A stretch of DNA of 64,000 nucleotides from contig DBEP01000047.1 in NCBI GenBank assembly GCA_002294045.1, positions 1-64,000 on the forward strand, given 5' to 3'. The notes beneath the pieces were generated by a model, which was not told the origin of the DNA, did not search any database, and was given only the letters and a program-made list of their open reading frames with translations. Both the position numbers and the translations under genes were made by a program. Shown here piece after piece: positions 17,486 through 26,245 of the stretch. This DNA comes from Lachnoclostridium sp. UBA903. Its GTDB lineage: Bacteria; Bacillota; Clostridia; Lachnospirales; Lachnospiraceae. The number at the start of each line of letters is the position of its first letter. Position 1 is the first letter of the stretch.

Positions 17486-17764
17486 ATGGAATTTAAATAT
17501 GACAAAAACCGGATTTATCTGGAGAATACCGAAGGGAAAATGATTGCTGAGGTAACCTTTCCGGATACCGCAGAAAATGTAGTGAACATTAATCATACCT
17601 TTGTGGATGATTCCCTGAGAGGGCAGGGAATTGCAGGCAAGCTGATGGAAGAGGTTGCAAAACGGCTGAAAGCGGAGAACAAAAAAGCGTATTTAACCTG
17701 TTCTTATGCAATTAAGTGGTTTGAGAAGAACAAGGAATACAAGGAGCTTATATCGGATAAGTAG
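17486..17764 (+). CDS. Small GNAT-like N-acetyltransferase (YjdJ type)
   Basis: The 92-aa protein consists of a minimal GCN5-related acetyltransferase fold. VDDSLRGQGIAGKLMEE is the acetyl-CoA pyrophosphate loop (R-G-Q-G-I-A), and CSYAIKWFEKN is the C-terminal end typical of the short YjdJ/DUF-type branch. AAAGGAG precedes the ATG. It begins a tight run of four genes (GNAT, ArsC-like, LysR, hydrolase) with gaps of 3-35 bases. The acetyl acceptor is unknown. Confidence 0.82.
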   Translation: MEFKYDKNRIYLENTEGKMIAEVTFPDTAENVVNINHTFVDDSLRGQGIAGKLMEEVAKRLKAENKKAYLTCSYAIKWFEKNKEYKELISDK

Positions 17765-17799
17765 TAATGGGAATACCAGCGTGTAAAACAGGAGTAATT

Positions 17800-18141
17800 A
17801 TGAACATACAAATATTTGGAAAATCTAAATGCTTTGATACAAAAAAAGCGGAACGTTATTTTAAAGAAAGAAGAATCAAATATCAGCTTATTGATTTGAG
17901 AAAATACGGAATGAGCCTGGGGGAATATAAAAGCGTAAAAGCGGCAATAGGCGGGATGAATAGGCTTATGGACGAAAAATCCAAAGAGTATGAAGATAAC
18001 TTTGTAAAATACCTGTCCGATGATAAGGATAAGGAAGAAAAACTTTTAGAGCATCCCGGAATGTTTCAAACTCCCATTGTCAGAAACGGGAAACAGGCTA
18101 CGGTCGGGTATCAGCCGGATATCTGGAAAGAATGGGTTTAA
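17800..18141 (+). CDS. ArsC/Spx-family thioredoxin-fold protein
   Basis: The 113-aa protein of the arsenate reductase-like family starts MNIQIFGKSKCFDTKKAERY, with a single conserved active-site-region Cys11, and ends with TPIVRNGKQATVGY, the usual cis-Pro strand. ATG 17800 is chosen over an in-frame ATG at 17767 because AGGAG sits six bases before it and the extra residues do not look like the family. It could be an arsenate reductase homologue or an Spx-like regulator; lack of an ars operon makes arsenate reduction uncertain. Confidence 0.8.
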   Translation: MNIQIFGKSKCFDTKKAERYFKERRIKYQLIDLRKYGMSLGEYKSVKAAIGGMNRLMDEKSKEYEDNFVKYLSDDKDKEEKLLEHPGMFQTPIVRNGKQATVGYQPDIWKEWV

Positions 18142-18144
18142 TCC

Positions 18145-19026
18145 ATGAACATGAATCTTGAATATTATAAAATATTCTATTATGTGGCTAAGTCCGGAAG
18201 TTTTACGAAAGCGGCGGAAGAATTATGCATATCACAGCCGGCGGTAAGCCAGGCCATAAAGCTTCTGGAAACTAATTTAGGCAGCAATCTGTTTATCCGC
18301 ACACAAAAAGGTGTCAAACTTACGCCGGAGGGGGAAGTTTTATACTCCTATATAAAACGGGGTTACGAAACTATTCTTTTAGGAGAAACCAAATTTCAAA
18401 AAATGATAGATTTGGAAAACGGGGAAATCCGCATTGGTGCCAGTGATATGACACTTCAGTTTTATTTGCTTTCCTTTCTGGAGGCTTTCCATATAAAGTA
18501 TCCGGGAATCAAAGTCACGGTAACCAATGCGCCGACACCGGAAACCCTGGAATATCTGTATGAAGGCAGGATTGATTTTGGAGTTGTAAGCGCTCCTTTT
18601 TTTTCAAAATCTGAGATTATCTCCAGAGAAGTGAAAGAAGTAAAGGATGTTTTTGTTGCAGGCAGCCGGTTTGCTGCCTTAAAAAATAAGACATTGGAAT
18701 ATTCGGATCTGGAAAAGCTTCCGATTATCTGCCTGGAACAAAACACCAGTACCAGAATGTACGTAGATGAAATACTAATGAATAACGGAGTAGTATTACA
18801 GCCGGAGTTTGAGCTGGCTACCAGTGATATGATTGTGCAGTTTACCTTAAGGAATCTGGGAATTGGCTCCGTGGTAAAAAACTTTGCGGAAAAATTCTTA
18901 GCATCCGGGGAATTATTTGAGCTGAAATTCCGCAAGCAAACACCCGCAAGAAATTTCTGTATTATTACCAGTGATAAAAATCCTGTATCCACTGCGGCCA
19001 GGGAATTGCTGGATATGATGAAATAG
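18145..19026 (+). CDS. LysR-family transcriptional regulator
   Basis: The 293-aa protein has the N-terminal LysR winged helix (YYKIFYYVAKSGSFTKAAEEL, CISQPAVSQAIKLLE) and a C-terminal periplasmic-binding-like effector domain starting near residue 90. The ATG at 18145 follows the ArsC-like gene by three bases; a second ATG two codons on is equally possible. Co-transcription with small redox/acetyltransferase genes and a hydrolase suggests local control, but no target site could be identified. Confidence 0.9.
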   Translation: MNMNLEYYKIFYYVAKSGSFTKAAEELCISQPAVSQAIKLLETNLGSNLFIRTQKGVKLTPEGEVLYSYIKRGYETILLGETKFQKMIDLENGEIRIGASDMTLQFYLLSFLEAFHIKYPGIKVTVTNAPTPETLEYLYEGRIDFGVVSAPFFSKSEIISREVKEVKDVFVAGSRFAALKNKTLEYSDLEKLPIICLEQNTSTRMYVDEILMNNGVVLQPEFELATSDMIVQFTLRNLGIGSVVKNFAEKFLASGELFELKFRKQTPARNFCIITSDKNPVSTAARELLDMMK

Positions 19027-19037
19027 GGGAGAGTGCA

Positions 19038-19811
19038 ATGGATAATTGGTTTACTATAGAAGTAATTGATGAGTCTACTTATGCTATTAGTGAATACGAA
19101 CATTGGGAAAAAGTACATTCCTACCTCCTGATTGGCAATACCAATGCCCTGCTGATTGACACCGGATTAGGTATCGGAAACATAAAAGCGGAAGTTGATT
19201 TTATTACCGGACTTCCGGTTAAGGTTGTTACCACCCATGCCCATTGGGACCATATAGGAGGACATGCTTCCTTTCATGATATATCAGTCCATAGGAAAGA
19301 TGCCGGCTGGCTGATAAATGGGCTTCCTCTGCCGGAACATAGGATTAAAAGCAGCGTTGTAAAAGAACCTTTTACCATCAGTCCGCCTGTGGAATTTGAT
19401 ATTAATAAATATAAGGTCTATTCCGGGATTCCTTCGGAATTATTGGAAGACGGCCATATTATTGATATTGGGTTTAGAAAAATAAAGATAATACATACCC
19501 CCGGGCATTCTCCGGGACATATCTGCCTTTTGGATGCGGACAGAGGTTATCTGTTCACGGGGGATTTAATCTATAAAGGTACTTTATATGCATTTTATCC
19601 CAGCACTGATCCCTTGCAATTTAAACAATCTGTTGATAAAATAAATAAACTGGATAATATCAGAAGGATATTCCCTGCTCATAATGATTTAAACGTAGAA
19701 CCGGATTTTATCAGGAAAGTAAAGGTTGGCTTTGAAGTAATTGATAATCAGGGATTATTAAAGAGGGGAAGCGGATTCTTCCCTTTTGATGAATTTGGCA
19801 TAAAGCTGTAA
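19038..19811 (+). CDS. Metallo-beta-lactamase-fold hydrolase
   Basis: The 257-aa protein has the dinuclear zinc motif THAHWDHIGGH (His67, His69, Asp71, His72), a second metal His in HTPGHSPGH and the late PAHNDL. This is the glyoxalase II/RNase Z/lactonase superfamily; the specific reaction cannot be told from sequence. It lies 11 bases after the LysR gene and ends the four-gene run. Confidence 0.88.
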   Translation: MDNWFTIEVIDESTYAISEYEHWEKVHSYLLIGNTNALLIDTGLGIGNIKAEVDFITGLPVKVVTTHAHWDHIGGHASFHDISVHRKDAGWLINGLPLPEHRIKSSVVKEPFTISPPVEFDINKYKVYSGIPSELLEDGHIIDIGFRKIKIIHTPGHSPGHICLLDADRGYLFTGDLIYKGTLYAFYPSTDPLQFKQSVDKINKLDNIRRIFPAHNDLNVEPDFIRKVKVGFEVIDNQGLLKRGSGFFPFDEFGIKL

Positions 19812-19974
19812 AGCCTATTTCATAATCATTTAAAGCAGTATTTGCAGTCTAGTTCAGACCTTCTGGAACCTCAGGAACAGATAAGACAACATTCACGGTA
19901 TACTTTCTATGGTACATAGGTTAAGTAAGTTTCCGGAGGCTAAAGTTAATAAAAATACAATAAGAGAAAGGAAC

Positions 19975-20051
19975 GCCATAAAATGTTAAATACTAATTTT
20001 ATGGCAGGGGGCAGTTTCAAAATATTATCCTTTATGCAGCGGCCCCTGATA
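19975..20051 (+). other. Structured leader upstream of dut
   Basis: A perfect 10-bp stem (gccataaaat, 19975-19984, with attttatggc, 19996-20005) is followed by a second inverted pair, cagggggc near 20005 with ggcccctg near 20044-20051. The dUTPase start follows 12 bases later. No known riboswitch is recognised. The rest of the 19812-20062 gap shows nothing clear. Confidence 0.4.
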
Positions 20052-20062
20052 CAGGTGAAAAG

Positions 20063-20575
20063 ATGAAACGTATAGCAAAATTTCATAAAGTTAGTTACGA
20101 ACAATTTTTAAAAGGCTGGACGGATACTTTTTCCGGTTCGGATGAAAAGACGGTAAGGGAAGTCTATGAAGGAATTAAATTACCGAAACGAGCTACCGCA
20201 GGTTCTGCCGGTTATGATTTTTACAGTCCTTTCGCTTTTTCCCTGGCACCGGGCGAGAGCATTAAGGTTCCAACGGGAATTCGTGTGGAAATGGAAGAAA
20301 GTTGGGTATTAAAGTGTTATCCGAGAAGCGGTCTTGGGTTTAAGTACCGCCTTCAGATGAATAATACGGTAGGAATTATTGACAGTGATTATTTTTATTC
20401 CGATAACGAAGGTCATATCTTTGCCAAAATCACCAATGACACCAGGGAAGGCAAAACCGTAGAAATACAGGCAGGTACCGGGTTTATGCAGGGAATCTTT
20501 GTGGAATACGGAATAACCGTAGACGATGAAGTGGAAGAGAAGAGAAATGGAGGATTTGGCAGTACATCAAAATAA
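20063..20575 (+). CDS. dut: dUTP diphosphatase
   Basis: The 170-aa trimeric-type dUTPase hydrolyses dUTP to dUMP and pyrophosphate and keeps uracil out of DNA. Motifs appear in order: AGSAGYDF (1), PRSGLGFKY (2), GIIDSDYF (3), the GFMQGIF region (4) and RNGGFGSTS (5, the flexible C-terminal arm). An N-terminal extension of about 45 residues precedes motif 1. The ATG is preceded by a modest AGGTGAAAAG. It stands alone between unrelated genes; dut is common in phages but no phage genes surround it. Confidence 0.92.
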   Translation: MKRIAKFHKVSYEQFLKGWTDTFSGSDEKTVREVYEGIKLPKRATAGSAGYDFYSPFAFSLAPGESIKVPTGIRVEMEESWVLKCYPRSGLGFKYRLQMNNTVGIIDSDYFYSDNEGHIFAKITNDTREGKTVEIQAGTGFMQGIFVEYGITVDDEVEEKRNGGFGSTSK

Positions 20576-20803
20576 GAAAAGCCTTACCATTCTGCGTTTA
20601 TTGTACTTAACCCAAACTCCCGGCTGTCCGGCACCGGAGCAGAGCTCCATATGGTCTATCCTCTTACGGATTAAATGGTAACAGGAAGTTTGTCTCATAT
20701 GGTAAATGCAGTGCTCCGTTGAATTTCATCAGCCGGTCTCTTTTGGGGTTATCCGTATATTCCTGTAATGGGGTGAGTCTGGCTTTACAATACATATTTA
20801 TGC

Positions 20804-22111
20804 CTATAGATTATCAGGTATCAATTTTTGAATATCATACTGAGAATTAATGATTAACCATAACTGTTCATAAAATACCATGATATTCCAAATACCGATT
20901 CCATCAAGTCCGAATTCAGAAATTAATTCTAATAAGGCGTCAGTGGTTCTTGCATCGATAAATCTTACTATATGCCATATTATGGTTTCCATATCATATT
21001 GGCTGTAGGTAAAATACGGCGTCTGTGATATTTCATCAAATTGTATCACGGCGCCAGAGACCTCGGCCACGCTTAAAACAGCATTTAATGTAAGGGAATT
21101 GGCCGGTATGCCGTCGGTTACATAGGGAAGCTTCCAATCGTAGCCCATAATGGGCATTCCTATTCGAATCAGTTCGTGTGGTACTGTGGTTATGACATGA
21201 TTTAAAAACTGCCTTATGATATTTATGGAGATAACCGGTGCAGGCGGCCCGTAATTGCTTCCCCAGATTAATTGGATAAACGATATACCGTCAGTCGGCC
21301 GGCTGATATTTGAATAATCAATGAGGTCAGCAGGTAATACATTTTCGGAATAGTTTATATGGGTGTTAATTGTTACCAGTAAAATATAGCCCTCGCTTTT
21401 TAAGGAGTCTGAAACTTTTTCGGTGAAATTTTCAAAAAGCGCCTGATTTGTCCTGTCTACATAGTAATAAAACAAATTAACTCCGTAAAACCCTTTTGTT
21501 CTTAATATATTTAGCATATCAGTAATAAACCTTTCCTGATATGCTTCGTTTGTCAGAATCTCAAATGCAACTTCTATGTTCTGTTCGCCGCGGGTTGTCA
21601 GTGTAGTTATCATCATTAGGGGGATGGTACCGTAATCCCTGGCAGTCCGGAGCAGTTCCGTATCGTCATAATAGCTGGCTATTGCCCCTTCTTCCGTAAT
21701 CCTGTAATTGTATACGGTAAGGTAAGTCAGATAGGGCAAAGACTTTCTCAGTGTAGTATTATTAATATAGGGATACACGAAGCCATTCGTGGTAATTTTT
21801 TCGGTGGTATTGTAGCTGATTATCATTGTTTCTCCTGGATATAGGGCCTCCCTGTCTGTAATATATGGATTATTCCTCAGTAATTGCATTACTGTAACAC
21901 CGTAAGTACCGGCAATCCCTTCTAACGACTCACCTTCTGCAACTGTATGTGTCTGTTCAGGATATACGATTACAATTGTCTGCCCGGGAACTAAATTATA
22001 TGGATTTATTAATCCATTGTTCTGGATCAGGCTGGCAACCGATACTCCGTAATATTCAGCGATGGAATTAATAGTATCTGCTGGTTGTACTACGTGTATA
22101 TTCACAATCAT
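20804..22111 (-). CDS. LysM-GH18 spore-type protein with degenerate catalytic motif
   Basis: The 435-aa protein has two LysM peptidoglycan-binding repeats (about residues 3-48 and 54-99) and a GH18-like barrel, the layout of spore proteins YaaH/SleL. The catalytic strand that normally reads DGxxxDxE is GFYGVNLFYYYVD at 207-219: the three acidic positions are Tyr209, Phe214 and Tyr216. It is therefore probably not a working N-acetylglucosaminidase and may act as a wall-binding or structural coat protein. No signal peptide is visible, consistent with mother-cell synthesis. The 228-bp gap to dut (20576-20803) holds nothing I can name. Confidence 0.85.
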   Translation of the reverse strand: MIVNIHVVQPADTINSIAEYYGVSVASLIQNNGLINPYNLVPGQTIVIVYPEQTHTVAEGESLEGIAGTYGVTVMQLLRNNPYITDREALYPGETMIISYNTTEKITTNGFVYPYINNTTLRKSLPYLTYLTVYNYRITEEGAIASYYDDTELLRTARDYGTIPLMMITTLTTRGEQNIEVAFEILTNEAYQERFITDMLNILRTKGFYGVNLFYYYVDRTNQALFENFTEKVSDSLKSEGYILLVTINTHINYSENVLPADLIDYSNISRPTDGISFIQLIWGSNYGPPAPVISINIIRQFLNHVITTVPHELIRIGMPIMGYDWKLPYVTDGIPANSLTLNAVLSVAEVSGAVIQFDEISQTPYFTYSQYDMETIIWHIVRFIDARTTDALLELISEFGLDGIGIWNIMVFYEQLWLIINSQYDIQKLIPDNL

Positions 22112-22258
22112 TCCTCAAATTATATTCCTTAAATATATTATATTATTTCATATCCGTATATATATTACCGAAAAATAAAATATATGTTAAACTTGAACAA
22201 ATGCAGGTCTGAAAATAACGGAAATTAATTGGAAAGGGATAGCTTTTGTATTATAATT

Positions 22259-22361
22259 ATTATACCATGTTCGCAAGCTCCCATGGTATGAGCCGCTTTG
22301 CGGCGTTGATGCGCACTCACTCTGTTCGGCGCGGCATAATGTCTGTTGACATTATATCATG
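22259..22361. repeat. Extragenic palindromic element (family 1, copy 1)
   Basis: A roughly 100-bp non-coding block is built of nested hairpins: ATACCATG with CATGGTAT near its left end, gccgc/gcggc (22292-22304), and ATAATGTC with GACATTAT near 22337-22356. It is bounded by TACCATG and CATGGTA. The segment cgcaagctcccatggtatg recurs at 46089-46107. No transposase is present. It occupies the otherwise empty 22112-22487 interval. Confidence 0.6.
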
Positions 22362-22487
22362 GTAAACAAATCGTTAATCTTAAGATAAAAGACAGATGCC
22401 GCCGGATAAAAACCGAATATCGGGTGAAACACAAATAATAATTGGAAAGGAAAATGTGTAATAATATTATTATACAAAGGAATCGCC

Positions 22488-22919
22488 ATGAATATACTGG
22501 TAAGTGCCTGCCTGTTAGGTGTTAACTGCAGATACTGCGGCACCGGTTTGTTTAACGAGGCAGTATATAGATTAAAAAAGGAACATAATTTAATCCCGGT
22601 CTGCCCGGAGCAGTTAGGAGGACTGGCTACGCCTCGTAATCCGGTGGAACTGGTAAACGGACAGGCGGTAGACAAAGAGCATAATGATTTTACGGCTCAG
22701 TTTGAAAAAGGAGCGGATGAAGTATTAAAAATAGCTAAACTGCTGGACTGTAAAACAGCAATCTTAAAAAGCAACAGCCCTTCCTGCGGTTACGGCAAAA
22801 TTTATGACGGGTCATTTGGAGGTATCCTGACAGGCGGTAAAGGGATTACCGCCGCCAAATTGGAGAAAAATGGTATTGCCGTAATAACTGAAAATGAGCT
22901 GCAAAATACTGATAAATAA
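22488..22919 (+). CDS. DUF523 family protein (TudS-like)
   Basis: The 143-aa protein has the DUF523 cysteine motifs: SACLLGVNCRYCG (Cys8, Cys14, Cys17), VCPEQLGGLATPR and SNSPSCGYG. One characterised member of this family, TudS, is an iron-sulfur thiouracil desulfidase; whether this copy has that activity cannot be told. The ATG is preceded by AAAGGA. It is monocistronic between a structured repeat and purA. Confidence 0.85.
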   Translation: MNILVSACLLGVNCRYCGTGLFNEAVYRLKKEHNLIPVCPEQLGGLATPRNPVELVNGQAVDKEHNDFTAQFEKGADEVLKIAKLLDCKTAILKSNSPSCGYGKIYDGSFGGILTGGKGITAAKLEKNGIAVITENELQNTDK

Positions 22920-23018
22920 AATCCGCAGATGGAGTACTTCAGGAGTTTAATATGAGTCATAAGTATATGTTATGAACTTCATAAATAATATTGATTTTAT
23001 TTATGATTAATTATGTTC

Positions 23019-23024
23019 TATAAT
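23019..23024 (+). promoter_or_regulatory. Possible promoter -10 element upstream of purA
   Basis: A perfect TATAAT is present, with no convincing -35 at standard spacing (a TTGATT lies 22 bp upstream). It is about 200 bp before purA and immediately followed by a terminator-like hairpin. Confidence 0.35.
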
Positions 23025-23037
23025 AAGAAAGTAATAA

Positions 23038-23073
23038 GGCGTTGTAGCATGTTTTGTTACAAAGCCGTTTTTT
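23038..23073 (+). terminator. Terminator-like hairpin between DUF523 gene and purA
   Basis: GGC-TTGTAG pairs with TTACAA-GCC (one wobble, one internal mismatch) around a 9-nt loop and is followed by six T residues. It probably ends the DUF523 transcript, but it lies downstream of a TATAAT and could attenuate purA. Confidence 0.65.
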
Positions 23074-23128
23074 ATCTCGCAGGAGAATTCGTCCTATGGG
23101 ATAATGACCCTCCGGGGGATGCGCATGA
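23072..23128. repeat. Extragenic hairpin repeat (family 2, copy 1)
   Basis: An imperfect 13-bp stem (23072-23084 with 23092-23104) is followed by the GC-rich tail ccctccgggggatgcgcatg. The 38 bases 23091-23128 match 61320-61357 in 31 positions, and both copies keep the hairpin-plus-tail layout. It is non-coding and lies upstream of purA. Confidence 0.65.
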
Positions 23129-23222
23129 ATATGCTTCATTCTAAAAGGAATATTACGGCAGGTTAACGAAAATACTTTGTATATGGTATTCTCAAAACGG
23201 AAAGAATTAGGAGGATTTTGGT

Positions 23223-24497
23223 ATGGTAAAAGCTATTGTTGGCGCTAATTGGGGCGACGAAGGAAAAGGTAAGATTACGGACATGTTGGGACAGGAAGCT
23301 GACATTATCGTAAGATTCCAGGGAGGAAGTAACGCGGGTCATACAATTATTAACAAGTACGGTAAATTTGCATTGCATCTGCTGCCCTCCGGTGTTTTTT
23401 ATGACCACACGACAAGTATGATTGGCAATGGCGTGGCCCTTAATATTCCTTATTTGTTCAGCGAAATTAAAGCCATCGTTGACAGGGGAGTTCCAATGCC
23501 TAAGATTTTAGTGTCCGACCGGGCACAGATTATGATGCCGTACCATATTCTTTTTGACCAGTATGAAGAAGAGAGGCTTGGAGGGAAATCCTTCGGCTCG
23601 ACCAAGTCCGGTATCGCACCGTTTTATTCGGATAAATACGCCAAAATCGGTTTCCAGGTATCCGAACTCTTTGATGAAAAGGCTTTGAGGGAAAAAGTAG
23701 ACCAGGTTTGTGAAATGAAAAATATAATACTGGAACACATGTATCATAAACCGTTGATTAATCCGGACGAATTATATAATTTATTATTAGACTATAAAAA
23801 AATGGTCGAGCCTTACGTATGTGATACGGCCGCTTATTTGCATCAGGCCATAAAAGAGGGTAAAAATATCCTGCTGGAAGGCCAGCTGGGTGCGTTAAAG
23901 GACCCTGATTTCGGGATATATCCCATGGTGACCTCCTCATCCACGTTAGCTTCCTATGGCGCTATCGGGGCAGGTATTCCGGCTTATGAAATTAAGAACA
24001 TCATTGCAGTTGCAAAAGCTTATTCCAGCGCGGTTGGTGCAGGTGAATTTGTCAGCGAAATCTTCGGCGATGAGGCAGATGAATTAAGAAGACGCGGCGG
24101 TGACGGCGGCGAATATGGTGCAACGACAGGAAGGCCAAGACGTATGGGCTGGTTTGATGCAGTGGCTACCAGGTACGGCTGCCGGATACAGGGTGCCACG
24201 GAAGTAGTCTTAACTGTTTTGGATGTGCTGGGGTATCTGGATGAACTGCCGGTATGTGTGGGCTATGAAATAGACGGAGCCGTTACAAAAGATTTCCCTA
24301 CTACAGTAAGATTAGCCGAGGCGAAACCCGTATATGAGGTCTTGCCGGGATGGAAACAGGAAATCCGCGGTATCACCAAATATGAAGACCTGCCGGAAAA
24401 CTGCAGAAAATATATTGAATTCATAGAAAAAGAAATTGAAGTCCCCATTACCATGGTTTCCAACGGACCTGGCAGGGATGAAATTATAAAACGTTAA
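23223..24497 (+). CDS. purA: Adenylosuccinate synthetase
   Basis: The 424-aa enzyme makes adenylosuccinate from IMP, aspartate and GTP, the first committed step to AMP. GANWGDEGKGK at 7-17 is the GTP/IMP loop with catalytic Asp12, GGSNAGHTI places His40, and GEFVSEIFGDEADELRRRGGDGGEYGATTGRPRR is the aspartate/IMP site region (positions about 276-308). Length is normal. GGAGG precedes the ATG. No other purine genes are nearby. Confidence 0.97.
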   Translation: MVKAIVGANWGDEGKGKITDMLGQEADIIVRFQGGSNAGHTIINKYGKFALHLLPSGVFYDHTTSMIGNGVALNIPYLFSEIKAIVDRGVPMPKILVSDRAQIMMPYHILFDQYEEERLGGKSFGSTKSGIAPFYSDKYAKIGFQVSELFDEKALREKVDQVCEMKNIILEHMYHKPLINPDELYNLLLDYKKMVEPYVCDTAAYLHQAIKEGKNILLEGQLGALKDPDFGIYPMVTSSSTLASYGAIGAGIPAYEIKNIIAVAKAYSSAVGAGEFVSEIFGDEADELRRRGGDGGEYGATTGRPRRMGWFDAVATRYGCRIQGATEVVLTVLDVLGYLDELPVCVGYEIDGAVTKDFPTTVRLAEAKPVYEVLPGWKQEIRGITKYEDLPENCRKYIEFIEKEIEVPITMVSNGPGRDEIIKR

Positions 24498-24539
24498 TTA
24501 TATTTGTAGTGCTTATAATATTGTATATAGAGGTACTTT

Positions 24540-24638
24540 AGCGGTAAGAAACCGGAACCCGCAGGACAGTGATATGCTCCCCTTGAGGTAGACAGTTTAA
24601 ATAATGAAAATCGTTCTGCGGATTCCGTTTCTTGCGCT
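24540..24638. repeat. Long imperfect inverted repeat between convergent genes
   Basis: The arms 24540-24566 and 24614-24638 share aagaaac-cgga and ccgcag cores with a few mismatches. The 47-bp centre contains tgctccccttgaggtagaca, which resembles the ends of some IS3-type elements from memory. With purA and the response regulator converging here it could work as a bidirectional terminator; no T tract is present. Confidence 0.5.
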
Positions 24639-24694
24639 TGTTACTCAGGGTTATGGAAACAAATAAGGCGGCGTATAGTGCACGTGGTATTTTC

Positions 24695-26245
24695 TTAAGT
24701 ATGATTCTTAGTTAGATTTTTGCAATGATGTGCTCTATAATTACCTGGTGTATGGTTCGTATATTTTTTAAACTTCCGGTAGAAATATTCTACATTCTGA
24801 TAACCGATTAAATTACAGATATCAGGTATCTTAATGTCTGTATGAACTAACATGTCTTTGGCTTTATCCAGCCGTTTTCTTTCGATATATAAATTGAAAT
24901 TGGTTCCTATCCGGCAGTAGAGCAGCCTGCCAAGATAAGCTGGATTGTAACCGAATAAATCAGCGATTTTTTCAAGTTTCAAATCTTCGTTATAGTGGAT
25001 ATCAATATAGTTCAGAATTTTTTCTATGATTTTTACCTCAGAGGATTTCTTGACATAATTGCAAAATAAGGTAAATTGATTCTCTAACAGAGAGATTATT
25101 TCATATAAGGTACTGCACGAACAGATTTGATTGATTAATTCCTTTTCATTAAACTCAAGAAATTCCTTTATATAAGTTTCCTTTAGTAAGGCTTGTAATT
25201 GCAGAATACAGTTAATCAGAATCTGATAAATTTGTTCAACAGTAAAGTCTCTGCTTTGTAATACATAATACAATTTTTTTGCTGTCATGCCGATAAGAGA
25301 TATGTTCTTATCCATTATAGCCATGTATATACTCTCGATAAATTCAATGGGGTTTAACTTTTCAGCAAAAACAAAAGCTTCATTACTGGTCAGGGTATCT
25401 AGGTATATCGGTTTATTATCTTCATAATAAAAGAATCTTCTAACGGATATGCTTTTAAGCTTCTTATAGTTTTCGTGAAAACAACTGACCTTACGGAAGG
25501 TATCACTGATAATTACAAAGGGGGGAAAAAATCCTTCCTGTGAAGCTTTATTTAGCCAAGAGTTAATGTTTACAGTAAAATTCTGTATGGAGGTCATTCC
25601 TTGTATAAGTAAGACAATAGTATTTTCAATCATAATATATTCCGCCGGGTAATCGGAACACATTTCCCGCCAATAGTCATAATAAGACCTAATATCAATA
25701 TTTCGGCAATGGGAATAATCAAGCATCACTAATTGATAAGGGGATTCATGAAAAGTAAGCTCATAGCCGTTAAAATCGTGGTCTATATTTGGCATTGGGT
25801 CAGTAAGAAGATGCTTAAGGAGCATATCCCGTGTATGTAGCTTCTTGCTATAATAAAATTTCGTAAAATTTTCCTTTTCAATTTTTTTTCTGACATTTAA
25901 AAGGGTGTCGATTAATTCCTCTTCATCAATGGGTTTTACCAGGTAGGATTCCACACCCTGACGGATGGCAGCCTGTGCATAGGCAAAGTCGGAAAAGCCG
26001 CTCAGTATGATTATTTTCCCACGGTAGCCTTTCTGTCTTACTATTTCAGCTACCTTTATACCTGATAATTCAGGCATTTTTATATCTAGTATTACCAGAT
26101 CGGGATTCTTCTCCATAATCTTTTCTAATGCTTCGTTGCCATCGGATGCCTCGTCACATAAAGTGAAGCCCATTTCAGACCAGTCTATTATTGTTTTTAA
26201 GCCTTCTCTTACAATAGGCTCATCATCAGCTATTATAAATTTCAT
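24695..26245 (-). CDS. yesN: YesN-like response regulator (REC plus AraC-type DNA-binding domain)
   Basis: The 516-aa regulator begins with a receiver domain (MKFIIADDEP, phospho-acceptor Asp54 in LVILDIKMPEL). A central region of about 270 residues follows, then two C-terminal AraC-type helix-turn-helices (KIADLFGYNPAYLGRLL and IPDICNLIGYQNVEYFYRKFKKY). ATG 26245 is preferred to an in-frame ATG at 26260 because GGAGG lies eight bases before it. It overlaps the histidine kinase gene by 20 bases and should act with it. The probable targets are the sugar importer genes directly upstream on the same strand. Confidence 0.92.
   Translation of the reverse strand: MKFIIADDEPIVREGLKTIIDWSEMGFTLCDEASDGNEALEKIMEKNPDLVILDIKMPELSGIKVAEIVRQKGYRGKIIILSGFSDFAYAQAAIRQGVESYLVKPIDEEELIDTLLNVRKKIEKENFTKFYYSKKLHTRDMLLKHLLTDPMPNIDHDFNGYELTFHESPYQLVMLDYSHCRNIDIRSYYDYWREMCSDYPAEYIMIENTIVLLIQGMTSIQNFTVNINSWLNKASQEGFFPPFVIISDTFRKVSCFHENYKKLKSISVRRFFYYEDNKPIYLDTLTSNEAFVFAEKLNPIEFIESIYMAIMDKNISLIGMTAKKLYYVLQSRDFTVEQIYQILINCILQLQALLKETYIKEFLEFNEKELINQICSCSTLYEIISLLENQFTLFCNYVKKSSEVKIIEKILNYIDIHYNEDLKLEKIADLFGYNPAYLGRLLYCRIGTNFNLYIERKRLDKAKDMLVHTDIKIPDICNLIGYQNVEYFYRKFKKYTNHTPGNYRAHHCKNLTKNHT

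Noticed and set aside
20063..20575. Prophage marker
   Set aside because: dUTPases occur in phages, but no integrase, structural or lysis genes are found nearby and the neighbours are ordinary chromosomal genes.
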